Assembly (NCBI GenBank): GCA_024636495.1
Contig: JAGXGZ010000006.1
Span: 36,187-100,186 of the forward strand
Direction of reading: 5' to 3'
Origin: Roseobacter sp.
Lineage (GTDB): Bacteria > Pseudomonadota > Alphaproteobacteria > Rhodobacterales > Rhodobacteraceae
DNA length: 64,000 bases
The position numbers and the translations under genes were made by a program. How positions within the stretch are numbered: position 1 is the stretch's first letter; each line of letters opens with the position of its first letter. Below are positions 7,831-16,853 of the stretch, piece by piece. Below the pieces are notes generated by a model. That model was not told the origin of the DNA and made no database searches. It was given only the letters and a program-made list of their open reading frames with translations.

Positions 7831-8265
7831 TCATTGCCTGAGGCTGAAATGGTGGCGTTCGGTTTTGATGGCTTTGGCGTGCAGGGCATTTTCAAGGGTT
7901 TGGTGAGGTGGCGTTGCCTCGAAAGGGATGCGGATCTTGCGGCCGTTTTTCAGGATCACCGTGGCGCGCACCGAAAAGTCCAGTCTGGTATCAAGGCGGA
8001 TGAGTTCAATCTCTTTCAGCGCTATTTCAGCGGTCTGAGTGCCGCTGTGCCATTTTAGAGATGCTTGGGTCAGGGTGAGGCCTGCGGGAGGATTTTTGAT
8101 CAGGTCCCACAGCAAGGGCAGGGTGCAGGCGGCAAGGATGCCAATCAATAGCGGCGCGGCGTCTACCAGAACCGCTGACCCGATCAATGCCAGCCAGATG
8201 GCAGGGAGCAGGATCAGGCTGCCGGTACTGCGGTGGTTTCTTTGATAGGTGTAGTCTGCCGGCAT
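7831..8265 (-). CDS. Small membrane protein with PH-like domain
   Basis: A 144-aa protein. After a short polar N-terminus come two hydrophobic segments (SLILLPAIWLALIGSAVLV and LLIGILAACTLPLLWDLI, roughly residues 15-58). The C-terminal part, about residues 62-130, is beta-rich and ends its core in RIPFEATPPHQTLENAL, which resembles PH-like or DUF-type membrane-anchored domains. Function is unknown. The start overlaps the stop of the upstream SDR gene (shared base, ATGA arrangement), so the two are translationally coupled and probably in one operon with pepN. Confidence 0.68.
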   Translation of the reverse strand: MPADYTYQRNHRSTGSLILLPAIWLALIGSAVLVDAAPLLIGILAACTLPLLWDLIKNPPAGLTLTQASLKWHSGTQTAEIALKEIELIRLDTRLDFSVRATVILKNGRKIRIPFEATPPHQTLENALHAKAIKTERHHFSLRQ

Positions 8266-8999
8266 CAGCGTCCGCCGCTAACATCCAATGTTGTGCCAGT
8301 GACGTAACTGGCGGCGTCTGACAGCAGGAACAGCGTCGCACTTGCCACTTCGTCTGCCGTGCCCGTGCGCTGCATCGGGATGTTCTTGGCAAGGTCTTTC
8401 GCGCGGGTGGGTGCGCCCGCCTTGGCGTGGATTTCCGTATCGATCAGGCCGGGGCGGATGGCGTTGACGCGGATGCCTTGAGGGGCCAGTTCGTTTGCGA
8501 GGCCTTTGGTGAAGGCGTCGATCGCGGCTTTGGAGGCGGCGTAGTCTACGAATTCATGCGCCGAACCCAACCGCGCTGCGATTGAACCCATGTTGACGAT
8601 AGCACCGCTACCTTGGGCCTGCATCCGCGTGGCGGCAGCTTGGGCGACCATCATCGCGCCGATCACGTTCACATCGAACATGCGTTTCAGCCGCGCATGG
8701 TCCATCTGGGCGACCGTCGCGATCTGGTCCACGATACCGGCGTTGTTGATCAGCGCATCAAGTCGGCCATAGTGGCTGTCGATCTGGGCAAAGATGCGCG
8801 CGACATCGTCGGGGTCTGCCACGTCCCCTTGGCACAACAAGGTGCGCGCCCCTTGCGTTTCGGCTTGGACCGCGACGGCTTTGGCACCCTCGGTATCCGA
8901 GCGGTAGTTCAGCGCCAGATCATAGGTGGATGCTGCAAGCCGCGCGCAGGCGGCACCTATTCCGGCAGACGCACCGGTGATCAGAAGGATGGGGCGCAT
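8265..8999 (-). CDS. SDR family oxidoreductase
   Basis: A 244-aa classical short-chain dehydrogenase/reductase. The cofactor loop TGASAGIG (residues 7-14) and NYRSD after strand 2 suggest NADP(H) preference. NNAG follows near residue 86, catalytic Ser in NMGSIAARLG, YAASK as the Tyr-x3-Lys pair near 151, and the C-terminal PMQRTGTADEVA...FLLSD...TGTTLDVSGG. It resembles glucose 1-dehydrogenase/FabG-like reductases; the substrate cannot be assigned. It starts one base before the pepN stop region and overlaps the membrane protein gene downstream, forming a pepN-SDR-membrane protein operon. Confidence 0.88.
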   Translation of the reverse strand: MRPILLITGASAGIGAACARLAASTYDLALNYRSDTEGAKAVAVQAETQGARTLLCQGDVADPDDVARIFAQIDSHYGRLDALINNAGIVDQIATVAQMDHARLKRMFDVNVIGAMMVAQAAATRMQAQGSGAIVNMGSIAARLGSAHEFVDYAASKAAIDAFTKGLANELAPQGIRVNAIRPGLIDTEIHAKAGAPTRAKDLAKNIPMQRTGTADEVASATLFLLSDAASYVTGTTLDVSGGR

Positions 9000-9000
9000 G

Positions 9001-11553
9001 TCAAACTCCTGCGATACGGGTCAACATTTCGGTGGTGTCGCGCGACAAGGAGGGCTGCGACAGGATGCGGTCAAGCTCTCCCTTGATCAGTGCCTGGCGG
9101 TCCGCATCATAGCGTTTCCACGTCTGAAACGCCGAACACATGCGCGCTGTCGTTTGCGGGTTTACGGGATCAAGCTTGATCAGCCAATCGGCCAGCAGAC
9201 GGTAGCCCGCGCCTGACGCGTGATGGAACCCGGCGTGATGGCCTGCAAAGGCCCCCAGCACCGATCGGAAACGATTGGGGTTCTTCCAGTTAAAATCGGG
9301 ATGCTTGGTCAGGGTCTCGACGACTTCGTGGGCCTCTTCGGGATCAGCTTCCATGACTTGAAGGCCGAACCATTTGTCCATCACCAAGCGGTCGTCTTTC
9401 CACTGCGCCTCAAACGCTTGCAAGGCTTCCGACCCACGCCCTGCACGGATCAGGTTAGCCAAGGCGTTCAGTTGTTGGGTCATGTTGTCAGCGCCCTCGT
9501 ATTGCGTTTGCGCTGTGGTCCCGCCATCGGTTGGGGTCAGCAGCGACAGGGCGGCGTTGGCAAGCGCGCGCTTGCCCGATTGCGCGGCGTTGGGCGCGTA
9601 GTCATCGGTTACCGTGTGGCGCATATATACCGTGGGCAGCAGGTTGGCGTAGGATTTCGCCATGGCCGCGCGGGTCGCTTCGACTGCGGCATAGATGATG
9701 TCGGGATCGGGGGTGTGACCTGCCTCGCTCAGGCTGCGCGCCAATTCAGATTGCGACGGCAGGCCCAGCATCAGGGCGCGGAAAGCCGGATCAAGATGTT
9801 CGTCGCTGATCACCGCGCGGATGCCTTTCAGCCAGTCCTTGTTTGGTTTTTTGCCCTCAAGGATCATCGCCGTCAGCGAATGCCGCGCCAAAGTGCGCCC
9901 CTGTTCCCAGCGGTTGAACGGATCGGTGTCATAGGCCAGCAGATGGGCGCGGTCGGCGTCAGACAGGTCTTGGGTCAGCACCACGGGGGCAGAGAACCCG
10001 CGCAGGACCGACGCCATGGGCCGCGTACCGAGATTGTCGAAAACAAAGCTTTGCTCTGCTTGCGTCATCTCAAGCACAACCGTTTCCTCGACCTCGTCGC
10101 CATCCTGATCGATCAGGCCCATGGCGATGGGGATCAGGTAGGGCTGCGGAGCAGGGGTGGCACCACTTGGCGGCGTGTGCTGTTTGAAATTCAGCGTCAG
10201 CTTGCCGTGGTCCCACTCTTCGGTCACGGACAGATGTGGTGTGCCGGCTTGGGAATACCAGCGTTTGAACTGCGCAAGGTCGCGGCCTGTGGTATCTTCG
10301 AACACGCGCAACCAATCCTCGATCGTGCAGGCCTGTCCGTCATGGCGCGAGAAATAGAGGTCGAGCGCATCTGAATACGCCTTGTCGCCCACCAGCAGTT
10401 TCAGCATGCCGATCACTTCGGCACCTTTTTCATAAACAGTCGCCGTGTAGAAATTGTTGATCTCTTGAAAGCTTTCGGGGCGCACGGGGTGGGCCAGCGG
10501 GCCTTGATCCTCGGGGAACTGGCGGGCGCGCAGATCAATCACATCGCTGATGCGTTTGACCGGGGCCGAACGCATGTCGGACGTGAACTGGCTGTCGCGG
10601 AACACTGTCAGCCCTTCCTTGAGGCACAGCTGGAACCAATCGCGGCAGGTGATGCGGTTGCCGGTCCAATTGTGGAAATACTCATGTGCGATGATCGCCT
10701 CGATCCGTTCAAAATTCATATCGGTCGAAGTTTCGGGCGAAGCCAGCACGGCGGAAGAGTTGAAGACGTTGAGGCCCTTGTTTTCCATCGCGCCCATGTT
10801 GAAATCATCGACGGCAACGATGTTGAACAGGTCCAGATCATATTCACGACCGTAAACATCTTCGTCCCATTTCATCGAATCCTTCAGCGCCTGCATGCCA
10901 AAGGCGCATTTGCCCTCGTCGCCGGGGCGCACGTAAAGGTTCAGGGTCACGTCGCGGCCAGATGTCGTGGTGAAACTGCCGGAATGAGCGACCAGATCGC
11001 CTGCGACCAGTGCAAACAGATAGGCAGGCTTGGGCCACGGGTCGTGCCATTCGGCTGCATGCTCGGATGCGCTAACGGGGTTGCCGTTGGACAGAAGCAC
11101 CGGATGCGGGCCGTTGATGGTCACAGTAAACACCGCCATCACATCGGGGCGGTCGGGGTAATAAGTGATCTTGCGAAAGCCCTCTGCCTCGCATTGCGTG
11201 CAATACATGCCATTCGACATATAAAGGCCCTCAAGCGCGGTGTTGCCCATCGGGTCAATCTCGACCTCGGACTCCCAGACAAAGGGTGCGTCTGGGACGG
11301 GGCAGGTCAGGCCACTATCGGTTATTTCGGGGCTCACCGAGTTGCCGTCAATCGCAGCGCTGATCAGTTTCAGGTTTTCACCGTGCAAAAAGAAGGTCTT
11401 GTCGGTCGCATCTGGATTGGGACGAAAAGCGATTGTGCTTTTCACACGGGTTTTATTCGGGTCCAGATCAAAATGCAGGGCAACGCTGTCGATGATAAAG
11501 CCGAAAGGCGTGTAGTCGGCCAAATATATCGTCTGAGGGGCAGCATCGCGCAT
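9001..11553 (-). CDS. pepN: Aminopeptidase N (M1 family)
   Basis: An 850-aa cytosolic zinc aminopeptidase removing N-terminal residues from peptides. The N-terminal beta domain is followed by the exopeptidase signature GAMENKGLNVFN near residue 265. The zinc site HEYFHNW near 290 has the third ligand Glu 19 residues on, in LKEGLTVFRDQ-type context. The C-terminal half is the alpha-helical bowl seen in gamma-proteobacterial-type PepN, and length is typical. First gene of an apparent three-gene minus-strand operon with the SDR and the PH-like membrane protein; only one base separates its stop from the SDR start. Confidence 0.96.
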   Translation of the reverse strand: MRDAAPQTIYLADYTPFGFIIDSVALHFDLDPNKTRVKSTIAFRPNPDATDKTFFLHGENLKLISAAIDGNSVSPEITDSGLTCPVPDAPFVWESEVEIDPMGNTALEGLYMSNGMYCTQCEAEGFRKITYYPDRPDVMAVFTVTINGPHPVLLSNGNPVSASEHAAEWHDPWPKPAYLFALVAGDLVAHSGSFTTTSGRDVTLNLYVRPGDEGKCAFGMQALKDSMKWDEDVYGREYDLDLFNIVAVDDFNMGAMENKGLNVFNSSAVLASPETSTDMNFERIEAIIAHEYFHNWTGNRITCRDWFQLCLKEGLTVFRDSQFTSDMRSAPVKRISDVIDLRARQFPEDQGPLAHPVRPESFQEINNFYTATVYEKGAEVIGMLKLLVGDKAYSDALDLYFSRHDGQACTIEDWLRVFEDTTGRDLAQFKRWYSQAGTPHLSVTEEWDHGKLTLNFKQHTPPSGATPAPQPYLIPIAMGLIDQDGDEVEETVVLEMTQAEQSFVFDNLGTRPMASVLRGFSAPVVLTQDLSDADRAHLLAYDTDPFNRWEQGRTLARHSLTAMILEGKKPNKDWLKGIRAVISDEHLDPAFRALMLGLPSQSELARSLSEAGHTPDPDIIYAAVEATRAAMAKSYANLLPTVYMRHTVTDDYAPNAAQSGKRALANAALSLLTPTDGGTTAQTQYEGADNMTQQLNALANLIRAGRGSEALQAFEAQWKDDRLVMDKWFGLQVMEADPEEAHEVVETLTKHPDFNWKNPNRFRSVLGAFAGHHAGFHHASGAGYRLLADWLIKLDPVNPQTTARMCSAFQTWKRYDADRQALIKGELDRILSQPSLSRDTTEMLTRIAGV

Positions 11554-11654
11554 TTTTTTTCCTTCATGTTGGAACTCAACGTTCGCCTACAGAGTTAGAC
11601 AGGTAACCTCGTACCCGCAAGGCGGGCGCGAAAACTAATGAATGGAGACGCCTG

Positions 11655-11876
11655 ATGTCAGCACCCGACACAAATATCGAAAAGCAAGAGAAACGTCACA
11701 AGCCAGCCCTCATGGGGATAAAGGGCGCTATTGGTTTCGGTGTTCTGATGGTGTTGGTGTTGCTGTTCTTTGTCATTGGAAACGGTCGTGATGATGAAAC
11801 GCAGCCCGGATTGAGTTCCGACACGACTGTTGCACCTGTTGATCCCGTTGCTACGGGAACGAACGAAAGTAACTAA
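11655..11876 (+). CDS. Small single-span membrane protein, 73 aa
   Basis: A polar N-terminus (MSAPDTNIEKQEKRHKPA) precedes one hydrophobic helix (IGFGVLMVLVLLFFVIG, about residues 27-43) and a polar acidic, Thr/Pro-rich tail that is probably periplasmic. GGAGACGCCTG before the ATG gives a good ribosome binding site. A strong terminator follows 28 nt after the stop, so this is a stand-alone gene. It is divergent from pepN. No family recognised; function unknown. Confidence 0.68.
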   Translation: MSAPDTNIEKQEKRHKPALMGIKGAIGFGVLMVLVLLFFVIGNGRDDETQPGLSSDTTVAPVDPVATGTNESN

Positions 11877-11903
11877 ACAAACCTTTTCGTAACGAGTATC
11901 CTA

Positions 11904-11936
11904 GGCGGTATCTGAACATCAGATGCCGCCCTTTTC
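11904..11936 (+). terminator. Intrinsic terminator after the 73-aa membrane protein
   Basis: GGCGGTATCTGA (11904-11915) pairs with TCAGATGCCGCC (11919-11930) over a 3-nt loop, with one G-T pair, followed by CTTTTCT. It is a classical rho-independent structure. The ORF-track start at 11923 for the next gene lies inside this stem, which argues against that start. Confidence 0.8.
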
Positions 11937-11964
11937 TATGAGATCACCAAAGTTTGAGAAACCC

Positions 11965-12117
11965 ATGGCGAAAATGCGAAAAAAGGCCGATCTGCCACAA
12001 AAGATATGTGCGACCTGCGGGTTGCCTTTTTCGTGGCGCAAGAAATGGGCCAAGGATTGGGACGCGGTGCGCTATTGCTCTGACAGGTGCCGAAGTGGCC
12101 CAAAAAAGGCCAGCTAG
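11965..12117 (+). CDS. DUF2256 zinc-ribbon-like small protein
   Basis: A 50-aa protein starting [13 protein letters not shown], with the DUF2256 pattern [30 protein letters not shown]. Two CxxC pairs (CATC, and CSDRC with C-x3-C spacing) suggest a bound zinc. The family is widespread in proteobacteria and its role is unknown; it is sometimes found near cryptochrome or photolyase genes, which are not seen here. The track's longer version adds 14 residues that overlap the preceding terminator hairpin, so I start at the second Met. Confidence 0.8.
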   Translation: MAKMRKKADLPQKICATCGLPFSWRKKWAKDWDAVRYCSDRCRSGPKKAS

Positions 12118-12123
12118 GGTCAG

Positions 12124-12146
12124 ATTGGTAATATAATTTTACCAAT
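12124..12146. promoter_or_regulatory. ATTGGTAA/TTACCAAT inverted repeat upstream of glcB
   Basis: Perfect 8-bp arms ATTGGTAA and TTACCAAT are separated by 7 nt, 75 nt before the malate synthase start; the spacer holds TATAAT-like sequence. The half-site TTGGT/ACCAA is the core of FCD-type GntR operators (GlcC, PdhR, LldR families), which often control glycolate/glyoxylate genes. The spacing is longer than usual for that class, so assignment to GntR is inference. Confidence 0.5.
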
Positions 12147-12180
12147 ATAACTTGCCCCTGAGGTTTTATGCTTCTAAGCC

Positions 12181-12199
12181 TTGTGCAAAATTGCGCAAG
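12181..12199. promoter_or_regulatory. Tandem TTGYGCAA motifs before glcB
   Basis: TTGTGCAA and TTGCGCAA occur 2 nt apart, 22 nt upstream of the glcB start, between the GntR-like dyad and the ribosome binding site. TTGCGCAA is itself palindromic and also occurs before the XRE gene. The arrangement recalls TTTGCAAA-type sites of acyl-CoA-responsive regulators (RamB/ScfR) known from acetate and glyoxylate genes. Identity of the binder is inference. Confidence 0.4.
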
Positions 12200-12220
12200 A
12201 CGAAATCCAAGGAGCACCCA

Positions 12221-14455
12221 ATGACCCAACGCATAGACAAAAACGGCCTACAGGTCGCAGACGAACTCGTCCGCTTCATTGAGGATCAGGCGTTGCCGGG
12301 AACGGGCGTTGATGTGGATGGTTTTTGGGCTGGGTTCTCTGATCTGGTACATACTCTTGGGCCCAAGAACCGCGATCTGTTGCAAGTCCGCGAAGACATG
12401 CAGGCCAAGATCGACGCATGGCACAAGGACCGCGCGGGTCAGAATCATGACGCCGAAGCGTACAAGGCGTTCCTACACGAAATTGGATATCTTGTCCCGC
12501 AAGGCCCTGCGTTCGCCATCGATACGGGTAACGTCGATCCCGAAATCGCGTCCGTTCCCGGCCCTCAACTGGTGGTGCCAATCACCAATGCGCGCTTTGC
12601 ACTGAATGCGGCCAACGCGCGGTGGGGCAGCTTGTATGATGCGTTTTATGGCACCGATGCGTTGGGCGATCTGCCACAGGGCAAAAGCTATGACGCCGAG
12701 CGCGGGGGTCGTGTTGTCGCGCGGGCCAAAGCGTTTCTGGACGAGGCCGTTCCCTTGCTGTCGGGCAGTCACAGCCAGCTGTTGGGCTACCAGATTGTTG
12801 ACGGCGCGCTGAAAGGGATGTTGCTGAACGCGTCCGATTGGCGCGCTGCTGCGATGACCCAATCCGCGAAACCCTCTGCTCAGCAGACACCTCCGGTCGA
12901 GCATGGCATCGGCCTTGCTGACCCGGCGCAATTTGCTGGCTACCGCGGCAATGCCGACGCGCCCACGGCGATATTGCTCAAGCACAATGGTTTGCATATC
13001 GAAATTCAGATTGATGCGGACCATGCGATTGGCAAGACCGATCCTGCGCATGTGTCTGATGTATTGATGGAATCCGCGCTGTCCACGATTATGGATTGCG
13101 AAGACAGCGTGGCGGCGGTGGATGCCGAAGACAAGGTTATAGCCTACGGCAATTGGCTGGGCCTGATGAAGGGCGATTTGTCCGAGACCTTTGAAAAGGG
13201 TGGCCAGAACGTTACCCGTGCTATGAACCCCGACCGCGAGTATACTGCGCCGGATGGGGGCACGGTTTCTGTCAAAGGCCGGTCCTTGATGCTTATCCGC
13301 AATGTGGGCCACCTGATGACCAATCCGGCCATTTTGGACCGCGACGGTCTGGAAGTGGGCGAAGGGCTGATGGATGCGATGATTACCTCGCTCATCGCGA
13401 TGCATGATTTGCAAAAGACCGATGGGATGCGCAACTCCGTTTCCGGATCGGTTTATGTGGTTAAACCCAAGATGCACGGGCCTGCGGAAGTGGCTTTCGC
13501 CGACGAGATATTTACCCAAGTGGAAAGCGTGCTTGGTCTGCCTGCCAATACTGTCAAGCTGGGCATTATGGACGAAGAACGCCGCACATCGGCCAATCTG
13601 GCGGAATGTATTCGCGCTGCGAAATCCCGGGTGGCCTTTATCAACACAGGCTTCCTCGACCGTACCGGCGACGAGATCCATACCTCGATGGAGGCGGGGC
13701 CGATGGTGCCTAAAGGCGAAATGAAGAACGCTGACTGGATCGCAGCCTACGAGGACCGCAATGTCGATATCGGTCTGGCTTGTGGCTTGCAGGGCCGTGC
13801 CCAGATCGGCAAGGGCATGTGGGCGATGCCGGACCTGATGGCCGCGATGCTTGAGACCAAGATCGGTCATCCCAAGGCGGGAGCGAACTGCGCTTGGGTG
13901 CCATCGCCGACTGCCGCGACCTTGCATGCGATGCATTATCATCAAGTCGATGTGTTGGCGCGTCAGGAGGAGATCAAGGCAGGCGGTGCCCGTGGGACGC
14001 TGGAGGCGTTGTTGAATATTCCGGTTCTGAAAGGGCGCAATCTGTCGGATGCCGAGATCACACAAGAGATCGAGAACAACGCGCAAGGGATCCTTGGGTA
14101 TGTCGTCCGGTGGGTCGATCAGGGTGTTGGCTGTTCGAAAGTGCCCGATATTCATGACGTGGCCCTGATGGAAGACCGCGCCACCTGCCGGATTTCTGCG
14201 CAGGCGTTGGCAAATTGGCTGCATCACGGGGTGGTGTCGCAGGATCAGGTCATGGCCGGCTTGAAGAAGATGGCCGCCGTGGTCGATGGCCAGAATGCGG
14301 GCGATCCGCTGTATCAGCCGATGGCGCCAGGGTTTGACGGGATCGCGTTTCAGGCGGCGTGTGATCTGGTGATGAAGGGACGGGTGCAGCCGTCGGGCTA
14401 CACCGAGCCTGTGTTGCATGCGCGGCGGTTGGAATTGAAAGCGGCACTTGGTTGA
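12221..14455 (+). CDS. glcB: Malate synthase G
   Basis: A 744-aa monomeric malate synthase that condenses glyoxylate with acetyl-CoA to malate in the cytoplasm. Isoform G features are present: the size, the N-terminal clasp, [21 protein letters not shown] near residue 125, the substrate region [15 protein letters not shown] near 290, and [17 protein letters not shown]. The start MTQRIDKNG is chosen because AAGGAG lies 8 nt upstream; the track start is 23 codons too early. With the GlcG-like gene directly downstream this suggests growth on glycolate, allantoin or C2 compounds. The leader carries two candidate operators. Confidence 0.97.
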   Translation: MTQRIDKNGLQVADELVRFIEDQALPGTGVDVDGFWAGFSDLVHTLGPKNRDLLQVREDMQAKIDAWHKDRAGQNHDAEAYKAFLHEIGYLVPQGPAFAIDTGNVDPEIASVPGPQLVVPITNARFALNAANARWGSLYDAFYGTDALGDLPQGKSYDAERGGRVVARAKAFLDEAVPLLSGSHSQLLGYQIVDGALKGMLLNASDWRAAAMTQSAKPSAQQTPPVEHGIGLADPAQFAGYRGNADAPTAILLKHNGLHIEIQIDADHAIGKTDPAHVSDVLMESALSTIMDCEDSVAAVDAEDKVIAYGNWLGLMKGDLSETFEKGGQNVTRAMNPDREYTAPDGGTVSVKGRSLMLIRNVGHLMTNPAILDRDGLEVGEGLMDAMITSLIAMHDLQKTDGMRNSVSGSVYVVKPKMHGPAEVAFADEIFTQVESVLGLPANTVKLGIMDEERRTSANLAECIRAAKSRVAFINTGFLDRTGDEIHTSMEAGPMVPKGEMKNADWIAAYEDRNVDIGLACGLQGRAQIGKGMWAMPDLMAAMLETKIGHPKAGANCAWVPSPTAATLHAMHYHQVDVLARQEEIKAGGARGTLEALLNIPVLKGRNLSDAEITQEIENNAQGILGYVVRWVDQGVGCSKVPDIHDVALMEDRATCRISAQALANWLHHGVVSQDQVMAGLKKMAAVVDGQNAGDPLYQPMAPGFDGIAFQAACDLVMKGRVQPSGYTEPVLHARRLELKAALG

Positions 14456-14466
14456 TCGGACAGGTG

Positions 14467-14519
14467 CGAGGGGCCAGCCCCTCGCGCTCCCCGGAGTTTA
14501 GTTGGCAAAATGAAAAAGG
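14467..14519 (+). repeat. Dispersed intergenic repeat with hairpin head (copy 1)
   Basis: An 8-bp hairpin CGAGGGGC-CA-GCCCCTCG is followed by CCCCGGAGTTTAGTTGGC and AAAATGAA. The same head-plus-tail order recurs at 50636, and the tail alone at 53325 and, reversed, at 58191. It sits between glcB and the GlcG-like gene and ends 10 nt before that start. Confidence 0.7.
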
Positions 14520-14528
14520 TTTAGGGAC

Positions 14529-14951
14529 ATGGTAACGTTAGAGCAGGCGCAGGTGATGATTGCACAAACGCTGAAGACAGGCCGCGAGATGGGGCTCAAG
14601 CCGCTTTCAGTGATCGTTCTGGATGCGGGTGGCCATGTTCAGGCGTTCGAGCGTGAAGACGGTGCGGCACCGGGGCGGTTTGCGATAGCCCATGGCAAGG
14701 CGTACGGCGCGGTCATGTTGGGTATGGCCGGGCGTGCACAGATGGCGCGGGCAGAGGCGCAGGCCTATTTTATGGCGGCGGTGAATGGGGTTTATGGCGG
14801 TGCGGTAGTGCCGGTGCCGGGTGGTGTATTGCTGCGCGATGACGCGGGCGCTGTTATCGGGGCGCTTGGGGTTACCGGCGACACGTCGGACAATGATGCG
14901 GATGCGGCATTGGCTGGGATCGCTGCGGCCGGGCTGGTGGGCGAGGCATAA
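14529..14951 (+). CDS. glcG: GlcG/HbpS family protein (DUF336)
   Basis: A 140-aa protein of the GlcG/HbpS family. Signature elements are PLSVIVLDAGGHVQAFERED near residue 30, RFAIAHGKAYGAV near 60, and the Gly-rich PVPGGVLLRDDAGAVIGALGVTGDT near 100. Members bind heme or cobalamin or accompany glycolate oxidase and diol dehydratase genes; the exact role is not settled. It follows malate synthase G, as glcG does in E. coli, 73 nt downstream with a repeat between. The glycolate oxidase subunits themselves are not in this window. Confidence 0.85.
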   Translation: MVTLEQAQVMIAQTLKTGREMGLKPLSVIVLDAGGHVQAFEREDGAAPGRFAIAHGKAYGAVMLGMAGRAQMARAEAQAYFMAAVNGVYGGAVVPVPGGVLLRDDAGAVIGALGVTGDTSDNDADAALAGIAAAGLVGEA

Positions 14952-15029
14952 ACCTTGCTGCCCAAGACCGGTTGAGATCGCCATTCGGACGGGGTAGTAT
15001 CACCTTAAATCCCGTCTTGAAGGTTGAAT

Positions 15030-15806
15030 ATGTCACGTCCCGTCATCGGTATCATTGGAAACAGCGGTCTGTTGAACGACCAGTATCCTATTCAGGCTAC
15101 AGGCACGATGAACACCATCGCGATTTCAAAAGTCTCGGAATGTTTACCGCTGATTATCCCGAGTGATCCGGCCCTCGTGTCGGTGGACGAGTTGCTGGAA
15201 ACTTGTGATGGCTTTTTGCTGACAGGCGGGCGGCCCAATGTACATCCCGAAGAATACGGCGAGCCAGAGACCGAGGCGCATGGCACATTTGACCGTGCGC
15301 GCGATGCGATTGCGTTGGGTTTGGTACGCGCCTGCGTAGAACGGGGGCAGCCATTCTTTGGCGTCTGCCGTGGCTTTCAAGAGGTGAATGTTGCCATGGG
15401 CGGCACGCTTTACCCCGAAATCCGGGATCTGCCCGGGCGGATGAACCACCGGATGCCGCCTGATGGCACCATCGAGGAAAAATTCGAACTGCGCCATGAT
15501 GTGACCTTTACCCAAGGTGGCGTGTTTCATGACATTCTTGGGGCGGACAAGGTCCGTACCAATACGCTGCACGGGCAGGGCATCAAGGCGGCAGGTCCAC
15601 GGGTCGTGATCGACGGCTATGCGGATGACGGCACGCCAGAAGCGATTTATATCCAAGGCGCGCACGGCTTTACGCTTGCCGTTCAGTGGCACCCCGAATG
15701 GGATGCCGCGAATGATCCGGTCTCGCGGCCCTTGTTCCAACGCTTTGGCGAAGCGGCCCGTGCTTGGGCTGCGGGGCGTCGGCAAGGTCTATTGCAATCA
15801 GCCTGA
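15030..15806 (+). CDS. Class I glutamine amidotransferase-like (PuuD-type) hydrolase
   Basis: A 258-aa protein of the gamma-glutamyl-gamma-aminobutyrate hydrolase family. It begins with SRPVIGIIGN, has the oxyanion strand GFLLTGGRPNVHP near residue 65, the nucleophile in FFGVCRGFQEVNVAMGG near 115, and the catalytic His-Glu pair in AVQWHPEWD near 222. It probably cleaves a gamma-glutamyl amide. ATG at 15030 is preferred to the upstream TTG because GAAGG is 6 nt before it. The partner polyamine-catabolism genes are not adjacent, so the substrate is open. Confidence 0.87.
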   Translation: MSRPVIGIIGNSGLLNDQYPIQATGTMNTIAISKVSECLPLIIPSDPALVSVDELLETCDGFLLTGGRPNVHPEEYGEPETEAHGTFDRARDAIALGLVRACVERGQPFFGVCRGFQEVNVAMGGTLYPEIRDLPGRMNHRMPPDGTIEEKFELRHDVTFTQGGVFHDILGADKVRTNTLHGQGIKAAGPRVVIDGYADDGTPEAIYIQGAHGFTLAVQWHPEWDAANDPVSRPLFQRFGEAARAWAAGRRQGLLQSA

Positions 15807-16100
15807 GGTTTCGAAGTCGAAATGATGGGGCGCATTAGCGGAAGCTGGCCTGCGACAGGAACGCCAGACATAGCCGGGAAGTTTAGGCCGACAGGTTTGC
15901 TGTGCGCTTTGGGATGTTTGTTCAATGCCTGAATTTTCGTCCGGGCTGAGCTGTTTGCGGCGACTTTGGAAGGGTGGGTTCATTGGGGGCGGCCCCCAAA
16001 CCTGCGGCGGGGACCGTTCCATGTTTCTAAAACTTTAGCATTTGATTGAACCATGCAGCGACTTTAGGCGCAGAATGGTTAATGCGGCCTAAAGGATCAC
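15807..16100. other. Convergent intergenic region with one palindrome
   Basis: About 294 bases between two converging genes. The only structure I see is TTGGGGGC-G-GCCCCCAA (15983-15999), a perfect 8-bp dyad with a 1-nt centre. The ORFs listed by the track here have no supporting motif or ribosome binding site. Confidence 0.5.
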
Positions 16101-16853
16101 CTACATATTTCCTCCGGTAACTTGAATGCATTGGCCGTTGATGCTTTGAGAGCCGGGGCCGACAAGCCACATTGCTGCGGCCGAAACTTCGCTGACGTCG
16201 ATCAACCGCTTGTGCGGGTTGGAATTCACCATGATCGCGCGCGCCTTTTCCTCGGAAATGCCTGCACGTTCCGAGATCGACGCCGTATTGCGCGTGACAA
16301 TGGGCGTATCCACATAGCCAGGGCAGATCGCGTTGAACGTATAGGGCTTGCCCATGTAATCTTCGGCCAGCGACCGAACCAGACCGATCATCCCGTGTTT
16401 GGACGCGGAATAGGCCGCAGCACCGGGCAGCCCGCGCAAACCCGCCATGGACGAGATCGCGATCACGCGGCCCCAATCCGTCTCGCGCATGGACTTGAGC
16501 GATTCGCGGATGGTCAAAAATGCTCCGTCCAGATTGGTCGCCATCATATTGCGCCAGAATTCCATATCGGTCTTATGCACGGCCTTACCCTCGGCGATGC
16601 CGGCGTTGGGAATGCAAATCTGGATTGGCCCATGGGCCGCCACGGCGGCGGCGATCTTGGCCACCACATCGGCCTCGTCGCGCACATCCATCGCCAAGCC
16701 CGTCATGTTGTCGCCTGCAACCTCGTCCAACACCTGTTGGCGGCGCCCCGTAATGGTGACATGTGCGCCTTTGGCTGCCAGATCTTGCGCAATGGCAAGG
16801 CCGATCCCTGTGCCGCCGCCGGTAATAAAGGCGTGTTTTCCGTTCAAATCCAT
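16101..16853 (-). CDS. SDR oxidoreductase, 3-hydroxybutyrate dehydrogenase-like
   Basis: A 250-aa classical SDR. TGGGTGIG (residues 10-17) forms the nucleotide loop, IPNAGIAEG stands in for the usual NNAG, SSMAGLRG carries the catalytic Ser, YSASKHG the Tyr-x3-Lys pair near 155, and NAICPGYVDTPI the post-helix loop. The C-terminus ends QCIQVTGGNM. The motif set resembles 3-hydroxybutyrate/acetoacetyl-CoA-type dehydrogenases, but substrate is inferred. The start MDLNGKHAF has CGGAGG 7 nt upstream; the track start is 38 codons too long. It is divergent from pntA. Confidence 0.88.
   Translation of the reverse strand: MDLNGKHAFITGGGTGIGLAIAQDLAAKGAHVTITGRRQQVLDEVAGDNMTGLAMDVRDEADVVAKIAAAVAAHGPIQICIPNAGIAEGKAVHKTDMEFWRNMMATNLDGAFLTIRESLKSMRETDWGRVIAISSMAGLRGLPGAAAYSASKHGMIGLVRSLAEDYMGKPYTFNAICPGYVDTPIVTRNTASISERAGISEEKARAIMVNSNPHKRLIDVSEVSAAAMWLVGPGSQSINGQCIQVTGGNM

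Noticed and set aside
12169-12225. An 18-codon upstream ORF ([12 protein letters not shown]...) ending across the glcB start
   Set aside because: No ribosome binding site and no amino-acid pattern expected of an attenuator leader peptide; probably chance.
12473-14419. 648-aa ORF antisense to glcB
   Set aside because: Long only because of high GC3 in malate synthase; His/Arg-rich composition and no domain.
15983-15999. TTGGGGGC-G-GCCCCCAA palindrome considered as another head of the dispersed repeats
   Set aside because: The central bases differ from the GGCCAGCC core and no GGAGTTT or GATATTT tail follows.
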